From: Novosphingobium profundi
GTDB taxonomy: Bacteria > Pseudomonadota > Alphaproteobacteria > Sphingomonadales > Sphingomonadaceae
Length of the DNA stretch: 64,000 nt
Reading direction: 5' to 3'
NCBI RefSeq assembly: GCF_018491765.1
Contig: NZ_JABWCU010000012.1
Coordinates: forward strand, 62,001 to 126,000
A program made the position numbers and the translations under genes. The notes below the pieces were generated by a model. That model was not told where the DNA came from and searched no databases. It worked only from the letters and a program-made list of their open reading frames with translations. Shown here in pieces: positions 17,510 through 27,117 of the stretch; positions within the stretch are counted from its first letter, which is position 1, and the number at the start of each line of letters is the position of its first letter.

Positions 17510-18730
17510 TCAATTCGCGTCGGAGGGTGCTTTTGGAGGTACGAGTTTCAGAAGATGTCCGCTCTCCGGAGCCGGGCCATCCTCGAGCAGCCAGATCGTT
17601 CCGCCGGGAGTTTCCTGGATTTCGCGGATGCGGTTGTCGAGCGGGTAGCGCGCTTCCTCCACCCCGGTCGTGCCGTTGAGCGCGACGAGGACGAGCCCGG
17701 GCACCGCGAACGAGGCGATCACCGCCTTGCCGTGGAAGCCGGGGTACTTGTCGCCCTTGTAGAAGATGAAATCGCCCGGCGCGATGACCGGGTTCCAGCT
17801 GATCGCCGGCGCGGCGAGATCGGGGCGGGTCGAATGCCGCGGGATCGGCTTGCCATCGTAGTGATCGCCGTCCGAGACGAGCGGCCAGCCGTAGTTGAGG
17901 CCAGGCTGGATGCGGTTGATCTCGTCGCCGCCGGCAGGACCGTGCTCGAGGTCCCAGAGCGTCCCGTCTCCGTCGAAGGCAAGTCCCAGCACGTTGCGGT
18001 GGCCGTATGACCAGATCTGGTCGCTTGGGCTGCCCTTGTCGGCAAAGGGGTTGCCGGGGGCAGGGCGTCCGTCGGGCAGAAGGCGCACGATCGTGCCGAG
18101 CGTGTTGGTGATATCCTGCGCGGGCGCCTGCTTCTGCCGCTCGCCCGAGGATATGAACAAGTACGCGTCGTCGGGCGAGAAGGCGAGACGGTGCGAATAG
18201 TGGCCATTGCCCGAGACCTTGGGGGTCTGGCGCCAGATCACCTTGAGGCCGGTCAGCGCGCAGGTCGCCGGGGCGGAACAGGCAAGCGTGCCCAGGCCAA
18301 CGGCGGCGCCGCGCGTATCGCCCGTGCCTTCCTCGGCCCAGCTGAGATAGACGCGCCGTCCGTCGAGAGACCCGTTCGCGGGCGCCTTCCAGTCGGGTTG
18401 CGGAGCGAACAGCACGTCGCCAAGGCCACCTTGTCCGGCATAGGCAACCTTGGGGGCGCCGGTGACGGTGCCCTTGCTGCCGTCGGAGAGGTACAGGCGG
18501 ATCGTCCCCGCCTTCTCGGTGATGATGGCGGTGTCGGTGGCCGGATCGATGTCCATTGCCCAGGGCTCATCGAAGCTGGCGAGAGTCTCGACCGTGAAGG
18601 GCACCTGCGCTTGCGCTTGCGATCCGGCAGGGGCGGGGCTCGTGTCTCCGGAAGCCGAGGAACCGCAACTTGCCAGCGCCACGCCGAGCGCCGATAGGGG
18701 CAGCAGGCACAAGGATTTTCGCAAGGTCAT
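17510..18730 (-). CDS. PQQ-dependent sugar dehydrogenase (glucose/sorbosone dehydrogenase family) lipoprotein
   Basis: 406 residues. A signal peptide with lipobox ALASC indicates export and lipid attachment. The body is the six-bladed propeller of the GSDH/YliI family: FDEPWAMDIDP, SHRLAFSPDDAYLFISSGE, SYGHRNVLGLAFD, and DLEHGPAGGDEINRIQPGLNYGWP, which holds the family's active-site and Ca/PQQ-contact region. It would oxidise aldose sugars in the periplasm if PQQ is available; no PQQ genes are visible here. GGGAGAA lies about 7 bases before the start. Its ATG shares the bases CATG with the divergent rnhB. Confidence 0.92.
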   Translation of the reverse strand: MTLRKSLCLLPLSALGVALASCGSSASGDTSPAPAGSQAQAQVPFTVETLASFDEPWAMDIDPATDTAIITEKAGTIRLYLSDGSKGTVTGAPKVAYAGQGGLGDVLFAPQPDWKAPANGSLDGRRVYLSWAEEGTGDTRGAAVGLGTLACSAPATCALTGLKVIWRQTPKVSGNGHYSHRLAFSPDDAYLFISSGERQKQAPAQDITNTLGTIVRLLPDGRPAPGNPFADKGSPSDQIWSYGHRNVLGLAFDGDGTLWDLEHGPAGGDEINRIQPGLNYGWPLVSDGDHYDGKPIPRHSTRPDLAAPAISWNPVIAPGDFIFYKGDKYPGFHGKAVIASFAVPGLVLVALNGTTGVEEARYPLDNRIREIQETPGGTIWLLEDGPAPESGHLLKLVPPKAPSDAN

Positions 18731-19367
18731 GACGCGTTCTCCCTCTCGCCCCTCCGGGGGCATCGTATTGGCTCGCCCTCTCGTCATGGGCATCGACGAG
18801 GCGGGGCGCGGTCCTCTGGCCGGGCCTGTTGTGGCCGGGGCGGTGCTGCTTGGCAAGCGAGCGCCCGCCGGGCTCGACGATTCCAAGAAGCTCTCGGCGA
18901 AGCGCCGGTTGCAGTTGGAAACATTAATTCACGAAACCTGTCATTGGGCGGTCGGCGTGGTCGACGTTGCGACGATCGATCGCATCAATATCTTCGCTGC
19001 GACGATGCTGGCGATGACCCGTGCGGCCGAGGCGCTTTGCGAGAAGGCCGGGGTGGAGCCCGAAGCGGTGCTGATCGACGGCAACAAGACCCCGCAGGGG
19101 CGCTGCGAGGGCTGGCGCTGGAACGAGGCGCGCGCGATCGTGGGCGGCGATGCCAGCGAGGCGGCGATCTCGGCGGCCTCGATCGTGGCCAAGGAGCACC
19201 GCGACAGGATCATGCGCGAATTGGCCCAGGACTATCCCCATTACGGGTGGGAGCGGAACGCGGGTTACGGCACCGCGCAGCACCTGGCCGGGCTTCGCGA
19301 ACATGGCCCGACCCCGCACCACCGCCGAAGTTTCGCGCCCGTCGCGCAGCTCGCCATGCCGTTTTGA
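18729..19367 (+). CDS. rnhB: Ribonuclease HII
   Basis: Degrades the RNA strand of RNA-DNA hybrids and removes misincorporated ribonucleotides. 212 residues with the catalytic pattern GIDEAGRGPLAGPV, DDSKKL, an Asp in LIDGNKTP, and SIVAKEHRDRIM. The start at 18729 overlaps head-to-head with the divergent dehydrogenase start; an in-frame ATG at 18786 (MGIDEAGRG) would remove the first 19 residues and is possible. Located directly before ccrM, a pairing also found in Caulobacter. Confidence 0.95.
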   Translation: MTRSPSRPSGGIVLARPLVMGIDEAGRGPLAGPVVAGAVLLGKRAPAGLDDSKKLSAKRRLQLETLIHETCHWAVGVVDVATIDRINIFAATMLAMTRAAEALCEKAGVEPEAVLIDGNKTPQGRCEGWRWNEARAIVGGDASEAAISAASIVAKEHRDRIMRELAQDYPHYGWERNAGYGTAQHLAGLREHGPTPHHRRSFAPVAQLAMPF

Positions 19368-19384
19368 GCCTCGGCTAGAGACAC

Positions 19385-20754
<1,370 letters not shown>

Positions 20755-20828
20755 GGTTCCGCCCCGGGGTGGCCTGCATTTCGAGGCGGGCCACTCGACA
20801 GTCCCGCCCAAGGGGCTAAGGAGCCGCG

Positions 20829-21941
20829 ATGGCCCACAAGATCTACATTCGCCCGATCGCTCTGGTCGACAGTCCCCAGTGCGAGGAGGGCCGGGCCTTG
20901 CGGCTCGGTGGCTCGATGGTCTGGGCCAGCCGCTTCGCGCTGATCGAACGCAAGGGGCGCAAGGTCGTCGCCCGCCAGGTCCTGGGCGCGCAGGATGTGC
21001 CAGGGGCGATCGAGGCGCTCGCGCCGCCGCTTGCCGCCGAAGCCCGCGCGCAGTGGCAGGCGCTTGCCCGCGTGCATCCGCCGATCCAGTGCGGTGCGCG
21101 CACGATCCGGCTCGACCAGCCGCAAGTCATGGGTATTCTCAACGTAACCCCCGACAGCTTTTCGGACGGGGGGCGCTTTCTCGACAACCCCGACGTCGCG
21201 ACCGACCATGCCGCCGGCATGCTCGAGGAAGGCGCCGCGATAATCGACGTGGGCGGGGAATCGACCCGTCCCGGCGCGGCGGCGGTCTGGGAGGGCGATG
21301 AGATCAAGCGCGTGGTGCCGATGGTCGAGCGCCTCGCGATGATGGGGGCGGCGATCAGTCTCGACACGCGCCGCGCGGCGGTGATGGAGGCGGGCCTTGC
21401 GGCGGGTGCGCACATCATCAACGACGTATCCGCGTTGCGCTACGATCCGCGCAGCTTCGCGCTTGCGGCCGCCTCGGGGGCGCCGGTGGTCCTCATGCAC
21501 GCACCGGGCAAGGGCGAGGACCTGCACCGCGACGGCCAATACGACGACGTCGTGCTCGACGTCTTCGACTGGCTTGCCGACGTGCGCGACGAGGCCATCG
21601 CGGCGGGGATCGACCGTGCACGCATCGTGCTCGATCCCGGCATCGGCTTCGGCAAGACGCTGGCCGAGAACCTGGCACTCATGAACGCGCTCGCGCTGTT
21701 CCACGCGCTCGGCCAGCCGCTGCTTGTCGGGGCGAGCCGCAAGCGCATGATCGGAGCGCTTTCCAACGAGGCTCCCGCGCACGAGCGGCTGGGCGGCTCG
21801 ATCGCGCTGGCTCTCAAGGCCGTCGAGGCCGGTGCCCACATCGTGCGTGTGCACGACGTGGCGCAAACCGTGCAGGCGGTGCGCGTCTGGCGCGGCATGC
21901 GCGATGCCGCGCTGACCGATTTCAGCCAGCTCGCTGACTGA
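20829..21941 (+). CDS. folP: Dihydropteroate synthase
   Basis: Condenses 6-hydroxymethyl-dihydropterin pyrophosphate with p-aminobenzoate in folate synthesis. 370 residues; the TIM-barrel core starts near residue 98 with MGILNVTPDSFSDGG and continues with IIDVGGESTRPGA, INDVSALRYDP, VLDPGIGFGKTLAENL, GASRKRMIG and the closing VRVHDV. There is an N-terminal extension of about 95 residues that the usual 270-280-residue enzyme lacks. The usual HMQG/HMRG-type segment reads HAPG. AAGGAG lies 5-7 bases upstream of the ATG. Confidence 0.93.
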   Translation: MAHKIYIRPIALVDSPQCEEGRALRLGGSMVWASRFALIERKGRKVVARQVLGAQDVPGAIEALAPPLAAEARAQWQALARVHPPIQCGARTIRLDQPQVMGILNVTPDSFSDGGRFLDNPDVATDHAAGMLEEGAAIIDVGGESTRPGAAAVWEGDEIKRVVPMVERLAMMGAAISLDTRRAAVMEAGLAAGAHIINDVSALRYDPRSFALAAASGAPVVLMHAPGKGEDLHRDGQYDDVVLDVFDWLADVRDEAIAAGIDRARIVLDPGIGFGKTLAENLALMNALALFHALGQPLLVGASRKRMIGALSNEAPAHERLGGSIALALKAVEAGAHIVRVHDVAQTVQAVRVWRGMRDAALTDFSQLAD

Positions 21942-22176
21942 GCGGACGCCCGCAGGCGGAATCCCGCGACAAAGATTGCACTGGCGTGAACCGCAGATTT
22001 CTGCGGGATGAACCAGGCATCCAAAGTCTGTGCACCCGGTCACGCAAAGCGCATTTCATCGCGTCATGTGCACTTTTGATCTCTTCGCCGGGAGGGATTT
22101 CGCCGCTTCGCCCGTTTACCTCTCGAACGCAAGGCAATCAGGCCTCGCACCAACTGATCGAGAGGGAGAACGTCCC

Positions 22177-22536
22177 ATGACCAAGACTTTTCGTATCGCC
22201 GCCGCTGCCGCTGCCCTGGCCATCCCCACCACCGCCGCCGTCGCCGCGATCAATGCGCCCGTGACCGCCGAGCAGAAGATGGCGCAGATCGAGGAATCGT
22301 ACATCATCAAGGCGCCCATCGCCGGCATCCAGAACTCGCACTGGTACGATTACCGCACCAATATCAACGAGACCAAGAAGGAGCTGGCCAGTGACCTGCG
22401 CCGTTCGAGCGACCTCGAGGATACGCGCGATGCCTATGGCGAATACGCCCATGAGCTCAAGCATGAGCGCGTCACCTACGTGAAGTACATGGAAAAGAAG
22501 GGCTATTCGGTTCCCCGGGTCTATATCGAGAACTGA
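22177..22536 (+). CDS. Small secreted protein of unknown function
   Basis: 119 residues with an Ala-rich signal peptide (MTKTFRIAAAAAALAIP, cleavage probably near AVAA), then about 95 charged residues rich in Glu, Lys, Tyr and Arg with no further hydrophobic segment. GAGGGAGAA lies 6 bases before the ATG. Probably periplasmic. I do not recognise the family. A 235-base gap precedes it and a hairpin follows, so it is a single-gene unit. Confidence 0.75.
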   Translation: MTKTFRIAAAAAALAIPTTAAVAAINAPVTAEQKMAQIEESYIIKAPIAGIQNSHWYDYRTNINETKKELASDLRRSSDLEDTRDAYGEYAHELKHERVTYVKYMEKKGYSVPRVYIEN

Positions 22537-22572
22537 TTTCTCGAGCTCCAGTCCCGGACTCGGGTGACGTGG

Positions 22573-22599
22573 CGCCGTCGGCTTTCGAAGTCGGCGGCG
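22573..22599 (+). terminator. Hairpin terminator after the small secreted protein
   Basis: A 12-base-pair stem (CGCCGTCGGCTT with AAGTCGGCGGCG, two G-U pairs) closing a TCG loop, followed by TTCGTCTGT; the T-run is imperfect. Confidence 0.45.
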
Positions 22600-22654
22600 T
22601 TCGTCTGTCCAGGAGTCTTGAAACGGTCACGAGGTGATGGAAGGGAGTGGGCCC

Positions 22655-23815
22655 ATGAAACCCGTTTCGTCCCGTCGCCAACTGCTCAAGGCCTCCACGC
22701 TTGGCATCGTCACCGGTTCGGCCGCACATGCCGGGGCCGCGACCCCCGCGTCCTTGCTCGATCCCTACTATCGCGAAATCGCCCCGGCGATCGATCTGCC
22801 GCGAGCGCCCGAAGGACCAAGCCTTGCCGAAGATACGTTGATCACGCGCCTGACGGTGGGCAGTTGCAACAATCAGGAAGGTGACCAGGCCTTCTGGCAG
22901 GGTATCCGTTCGCGCGATCCGCAGCTGTTCCTCTACATCGGCGACTGCGTCTACGGCGATCCGGGGTGGGACGGCGGGGCCGACCTGGGCTCGCTGCGCC
23001 GCGCCTATGAGCGCCTGAACGGACACGCGCAATTCCGGGCCTTTCGCCAGGCAGTGCCGATGTTGACGGTCTGGGACGACCATGATTTCGGCTTCAACGA
23101 TGGCGGCACGGTGTTTCCCTTCAAGCGCTGGTCCGAGCACATCTACGAAACCTTCTGGAATTCGCCCGAGGACGTTCGTGGACGTGAGGGCGTCTACCAG
23201 GCGCGGACTTATGGTCCGCCCGGACGGCGCCTCCAGATCATCCTGCTCGACACGCGCTTCCAGCGCAGTTCGCTGGTGCCACCGCCCGAGGGCACGACGC
23301 TGCCGGTAAATGGCCGCTACGTGCCCGATACCAGCGAAGCCGCGCAGATGCTGGGCGAGACGCAGTGGCGCTGGCTGGCGGCCCAATTGGCGCGGCCGGC
23401 CGATGTGCGCATCGTGGTTTCCTCGATCCAGGTCCTCTCCGATGCCCACTTGTGGGAGGGGTGGGAGCTCATGCCGCACCAGCGCGAACGGCTCTATTCG
23501 GTGTTGGCCGAAAGGGCCGGTGGTGGACTCGTGCTGCTTTCAGGTGACCGCCACGTCGGCGGGATTTACCGCAAGAACGTTGCGGGCTTCGCGCAAGGGC
23601 TCTTCGAAATGACGGCCAGTTCGCTCAACCGTTCCAACGCCTCGAACGCGCAGGCCTCCGAGCGCGAACCCGACGCGGACCGGCTCGGCATGTGCGTGGG
23701 CGACGACAACTTCGGCGAAGTCCAGATCGATTGGGCGACGCGCGAGCTGGCCCTCACGCTGTGTCGTTCGGATGGGGTGCCCCTCGTCAGCCACACGCTG
23801 GACTGGTCTGCCTGA
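22655..23815 (+). CDS. PhoD-like alkaline phosphatase / metallophosphoesterase, Tat-exported
   Basis: 386 residues. The N-terminus SRRQLLKAS with a short hydrophobic run is a Tat signal. The catalytic region resembles PhoD: VGSCNNQ, FLYIGDCVYGD, LTVWDDHDFGFND, and VLLSGDRHVGGIY (the metal-binding His and Asp residues). It would act on phosphoesters in the periplasm, possibly phospholipid or teichoic-like polymers; the substrate is unknown. ATG 22655 is chosen because AAGGGAG lies 7 bases upstream; longer starts at 22634/22637 lack a ribosome site. Confidence 0.9.
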   Translation: MKPVSSRRQLLKASTLGIVTGSAAHAGAATPASLLDPYYREIAPAIDLPRAPEGPSLAEDTLITRLTVGSCNNQEGDQAFWQGIRSRDPQLFLYIGDCVYGDPGWDGGADLGSLRRAYERLNGHAQFRAFRQAVPMLTVWDDHDFGFNDGGTVFPFKRWSEHIYETFWNSPEDVRGREGVYQARTYGPPGRRLQIILLDTRFQRSSLVPPPEGTTLPVNGRYVPDTSEAAQMLGETQWRWLAAQLARPADVRIVVSSIQVLSDAHLWEGWELMPHQRERLYSVLAERAGGGLVLLSGDRHVGGIYRKNVAGFAQGLFEMTASSLNRSNASNAQASEREPDADRLGMCVGDDNFGEVQIDWATRELALTLCRSDGVPLVSHTLDWSA

Positions 23816-23823
23816 GCGGGGGT

Positions 23824-25248
23824 TCAGGCCGCGTTGTCGATGCCCAGTTCGGCCAGCTTGCGGTAGAGCGTGGAACGGCCGATCCCGAGCCTGCGGGCCA
23901 CTTCGGTCATGCGCCCCCGGTAGAGGCCGATGGCGAGGCGAATGACGTCGGCCTCGATCTCGCCGAGCGGGCGCAAGTTGCCGTCGGCGGTGTAGAGCAT
24001 GACGCCTGCGCTCTCCTGCAAGGGGTTGCCCGCGACGTTGGAGGGGCCGGGACCGAGGATGTTGAGGAGCTGGGGGAAGTCTTCGGAGGTTAGCGCGTCG
24101 CTGTCGCAGAACACCGAGGCGCGGAACAGCGCGGCCTGCAACTGGCGCACGTTCTCGGGCCAGTCGTAGGCGGCGAGCAGCGAGAGCGCGCCATCGGTGA
24201 TGCCCAGTTCGCGCAGGCCCGGCTGTTCGCCGATGCGGGCGAGGAAGTAGCGGGTGAGAGCGGGAATGTCGCCGGTGCGCTCGCGCAAGGGGGGCAGGTG
24301 CACCTTGGTATGGCCGAGCGCTTCGGCGAGTTCGGGAAGGAAATTGCCGGTCGCGGCAAGGTCGCCGAGCGGCAGGTTGCTGGCCGAGATCAACCGCACG
24401 TCGACCCGGAACGAGTGGCGCGCGCCGATCGGGCGCACGTCGCTGCGGCGGATCGATTCGAGCAACCGCTCCTGTACCGACATCGGCAGGCGATCGACCT
24501 CGTCGAGCGCGAGCGTGGCGCCGTCGCAATGCTGGAGCGCGCCGACCTGGCGTTCGAAGGCCCCAGGAAAGGCGCCTTTCTCATGACCGAACAGGACCGA
24601 TTCGATCGAGTTCGCCGGAATGCCGCTGATGTTGATGAGCCGCAGCGGCATCTTGGCGCGCGAGGAGGCCGCGTGCATCGCGCGCACCAGCATTTCCTTG
24701 CCGGTGCCGCTCTCGCCCTCGATCAGGACCGGGCTGCTGCCGCGCGCGGCCTTGGCGGCCACCGCCAGCGCCTTGCGGAAATTGGGGGCGGCGCCGATCA
24801 TCGATTCGAAGTCGGGCCGGGCGGGCATCTTCTCGGTAAGCGGGGCGAGTTCGTCGCGCGCGGCCTCGCGCGTGGTGGCCGAGCGCAAGGCGTGCATCAG
24901 CCGTTCGGGCGCGACGGGCTTGACCAGATAGTCGCTTGCGCCCGCACGCATCGCCTCGACCGCGAGCAGCGGCGAGGTGCTGGCGGTGATCATCAGGATC
25001 GGGAGGGCCGGGCGGCGCGACTTGAGTTCGGCGATGAGCGCGCAGGCATCGTCGCCCGGCACCCACTGGTCGAGAATGATCGCGGAAAGCTGCATCCCTT
25101 GCCGCGTGCCGAGCGTCGCGATGGCGGTTTCGGGATCGTTGGCGAGGATCGTGCGCCAGCCCTCGCGCGCAGCCAGCGCCGAGATCAGGCGGCTTTGCGC
25201 CGGCTCGTCGTCGATCAGCATGAGGAGGCGTTGCTCGAATTCCGCCAT
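23824..25248 (-). CDS. NtrC-family response regulator with a non-canonical GAFTGA loop
   Basis: 474 residues in three parts. The receiver (1-125) has acidic DDE, acceptor Asp60 and Lys110. The AAA+ domain has Walker A GESGTGKE (178-185), Walker B LALDEVD (about 247-252) and sensor segments. The C-terminal Fis-type HTH is EVARRLGIGRSTLYRKL. The loop that contacts sigma-54 in this family normally reads GAFTGA; here it is GAFPGA (225-230), losing the Thr needed for sigma-54 engagement. It may therefore act on sigma-70 promoters or as a repressor. No histidine kinase is adjacent. A promoter is proposed at 25282-25310. Confidence 0.92.
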   Translation of the reverse strand: MAEFEQRLLMLIDDEPAQSRLISALAAREGWRTILANDPETAIATLGTRQGMQLSAIILDQWVPGDDACALIAELKSRRPALPILMITASTSPLLAVEAMRAGASDYLVKPVAPERLMHALRSATTREAARDELAPLTEKMPARPDFESMIGAAPNFRKALAVAAKAARGSSPVLIEGESGTGKEMLVRAMHAASSRAKMPLRLINISGIPANSIESVLFGHEKGAFPGAFERQVGALQHCDGATLALDEVDRLPMSVQERLLESIRRSDVRPIGARHSFRVDVRLISASNLPLGDLAATGNFLPELAEALGHTKVHLPPLRERTGDIPALTRYFLARIGEQPGLRELGITDGALSLLAAYDWPENVRQLQAALFRASVFCDSDALTSEDFPQLLNILGPGPSNVAGNPLQESAGVMLYTADGNLRPLGEIEADVIRLAIGLYRGRMTEVARRLGIGRSTLYRKLAELGIDNAA

Positions 25249-25281
25249 GGTCCGCGTCGCATTCCCTTGGTGTACCGCTTT

Positions 25282-25310
25282 GATACAGCACCTTAGGTAG
25301 CGCAGGTAAA
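25282..25310 (-). promoter_or_regulatory. Possible promoter of the NtrC-family gene
   Basis: Minus-strand TTTACC (25305-25310) and TGTATC (25282-25287) with a 17-base spacer, 34 bases before the start codon. Confidence 0.4.
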
Positions 25311-25431
25311 GACGGGATTAAGCCTGTTCCTGAGGTCTCTGGGGGCAAGTCGTACTTTGGGACGAGGGCCCTCGCCGAATACAGAGCTGGTATGTAGACA
25401 CGTGATCTTTCGTGGATCGCTACACGAATGG

Positions 25432-25460
25432 TTGAGGCCGGCCGCAAGCCTGTGTAGCAT
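25432..25460 (+). promoter_or_regulatory. Predicted promoter of the coxIV-pnt operon
   Basis: TTGAGG (25432-25437) and TAGCAT (25455-25460), 17-base spacer, about 34 bases before the first ATG of the operon. Confidence 0.5.
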
Positions 25461-25493
25461 CCAGCCACAGACAGAATAGGGGAAGGACGGGAA

Positions 25494-25619
25494 ATGGCAT
25501 CGGGGCACGACATCAAGGCTTCGCAGGAAACCTACAACGGCTTCATCAAGGCGGCGACCTGGGGGACCGGTTTTTGCATTCTGGTAGTGGCTTTCGTGGT
25601 CGGGCTCATCGCCTCCTGA
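25494..25619 (+). CDS. aa3-type cytochrome c oxidase subunit IV (small peptide)
   Basis: A 41-residue peptide starting MASGHDIKAS, with a polar N-terminus (SQETYNGFIKAATWG) and one membrane helix (about residues 24-40, FCILVVAFVVGLIAS). This is the COX4_pro_2 pattern: a single-helix subunit found in alphaproteobacterial aa3 oxidases. GGGAAGGACGGG precedes the ATG. It is the first gene before pntAA, an arrangement I recall as common in this order; the oxidase core genes are not in the window. Confidence 0.8.
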   Translation: MASGHDIKASQETYNGFIKAATWGTGFCILVVAFVVGLIAS

Positions 25620-25661
25620 TCGCCCCGCGCGGTTCTTTCATTCAGTAACGGGGGCTCGAAC

Positions 25662-26795
25662 ATGGTTGCGAGCAGGAAGATCGCCGTTCTCAAGGAGCGG
25701 GCGAGCGGTGAGACGCGCGTCTCGGCAACGCCCGAGACGGTCAAGAAGCTGTTGGCTCTCGGGGCCTCGCTGGCCATCGAAAGCGGGGCGGGGGCAAGTG
25801 CCTCGATCGCCGACGACGATTACCGCGTGGCGGGCGCCGAGGTTGGCGACGCGGGTTCGGTGATCGCAGGCGCCGACATCGTTCTGGGCGTGCAGGGACC
25901 CGAGCCGGGCTTGCTTGCGGGAATGAAACCGGGTGGTTGGATCGTCGCGGGCCTGGACCCCTTTGGCCAACGCGCGCGGATCGATGCTTATGCGCAGGCC
26001 GGGCTCGAGGCGCTGGCGATGGAATTCATGCCGCGCATCACCCGTGCGCAGTCGATGGACATTCTCTCCAGCCAGTCGAACCTCGCCGGCTACAAGGCGG
26101 TGATCCTGGCGGCCGACACTTATGGTCGGGCCTTCCCGATGATGATGACGGCGGCGGGCACGATCAGCGCGGCCAAGTGCTTCGTGATGGGCGTGGGCGT
26201 GGCGGGCCTCCAGGCGATCGCCACCGCGCGGCGTCTTGGCGCGCAAGTTTCGGCCACCGACGTGCGTTCGGCGACGAAAGAGCAGATCCTCTCGCTCGGC
26301 GCCAAGCCGATCTTCGTCGAGAACGTGGCCGGGATCGAGGGCGAGGGTGCGGGCGGCTATGCAACCGAGATGAGCGAGGAGTATCAGAAGGCGCAAGGCC
26401 AGCTGGTGTCGAACCATATCGCCAAGCAGGACATCGTCATCACCACCGCGCTGATCCCAGGGCGCCCCGCGCCGCGTCTGATTTCGGACGCGCAGATCGC
26501 CTCGATGAAACCGGGCAGCGTGATCTTCGACCTCGCCGCACCGCAAGGGGGCAACGTCGAGGGCACCGTGGCCGACGAGGTCGTCGAGAAGCACGGGGTC
26601 AGGATCATCGGGCTATCCAACACGCCCGCGCATCTGCCCGCCGATGCCTCGGCGCTCTTTGCCCGCAACCTCTACAATTTCCTGAGTGCCTTCTGGGACA
26701 AGGAGGCGGGCGGACCGGTGCTCGACGAGGAGATCGGCGGCGCCATCCGCCTGACGCAGGGCGGCAGGATCGTCCACGAACGCCTGTTGGGCTGA
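25662..26795 (+). CDS. pntAA: NAD(P) transhydrogenase subunit alpha part 1 (NAD-binding)
   Basis: 377 residues forming domain I of the proton-translocating transhydrogenase, which binds NAD(H) in the cytoplasm. Visible features: KERASGETRVSATPETV at the start, MEFMPRITRAQSMDILSSQ (NAD-contact segment), and a Rossmann motif GVGVAGLQAIATARRLGA. Together with PntAB and PntB it uses proton influx to reduce NADP+ with NADH. The alpha subunit is split here into a soluble part and a membrane part, the usual alphaproteobacterial form. ATG 25662. Confidence 0.96.
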   Translation: MVASRKIAVLKERASGETRVSATPETVKKLLALGASLAIESGAGASASIADDDYRVAGAEVGDAGSVIAGADIVLGVQGPEPGLLAGMKPGGWIVAGLDPFGQRARIDAYAQAGLEALAMEFMPRITRAQSMDILSSQSNLAGYKAVILAADTYGRAFPMMMTAAGTISAAKCFVMGVGVAGLQAIATARRLGAQVSATDVRSATKEQILSLGAKPIFVENVAGIEGEGAGGYATEMSEEYQKAQGQLVSNHIAKQDIVITTALIPGRPAPRLISDAQIASMKPGSVIFDLAAPQGGNVEGTVADEVVEKHGVRIIGLSNTPAHLPADASALFARNLYNFLSAFWDKEAGGPVLDEEIGGAIRLTQGGRIVHERLLG

Positions 26796-26811
26796 GGGGG
26801 AGGCTTAGGTC

Positions 26812-27117
26812 ATGGATTTCATCAGCATTCTGTCGATCTTCGTGCTGGCCTGCTTTGTGGGCTACTACGTCGTCTGGTCGGTGACCCCGGCGCTGCACAC
26901 CCCGCTCATGGCGGTCACCAACGCGATTTCTTCGGTCATCATCGTCGGCGCACTGGTGGCGAGCGCGGCGGCCGGTGTGCCCGGGGCCAAGTGGCTGGGC
27001 CTCGCCGCCGTGGTGCTGGCCAGCGTCAACATCTTCGGTGGTTTCGCGGTCACCGAACGCATGCTTGCGATGTACAAGAAAAAGGACAAGGCCCCGGCGA
27101 AGAAGGAGGCGAAGTGA
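26812..27117 (+). CDS. pntAB: NAD(P) transhydrogenase subunit alpha part 2 (membrane)
   Basis: 101 residues with about three membrane helices (residues 3-23, 30-53, 57-80), ending in a Lys-rich tail. It corresponds to the membrane part of PntA. Conserved TPALHTPLMAVTNAISSVI is typical. Its stop overlaps the pntB start (TGATG), so the two are coupled. Confidence 0.95.
   Translation: MDFISILSIFVLACFVGYYVVWSVTPALHTPLMAVTNAISSVIIVGALVASAAAGVPGAKWLGLAAVVLASVNIFGGFAVTERMLAMYKKKDKAPAKKEAK

Noticed and set aside
21991..22006. CCGCAG-ATTT-CTGCGG hairpin after folP as a terminator
   Set aside because: Only 6 pairs and no T-run; too weak to annotate.
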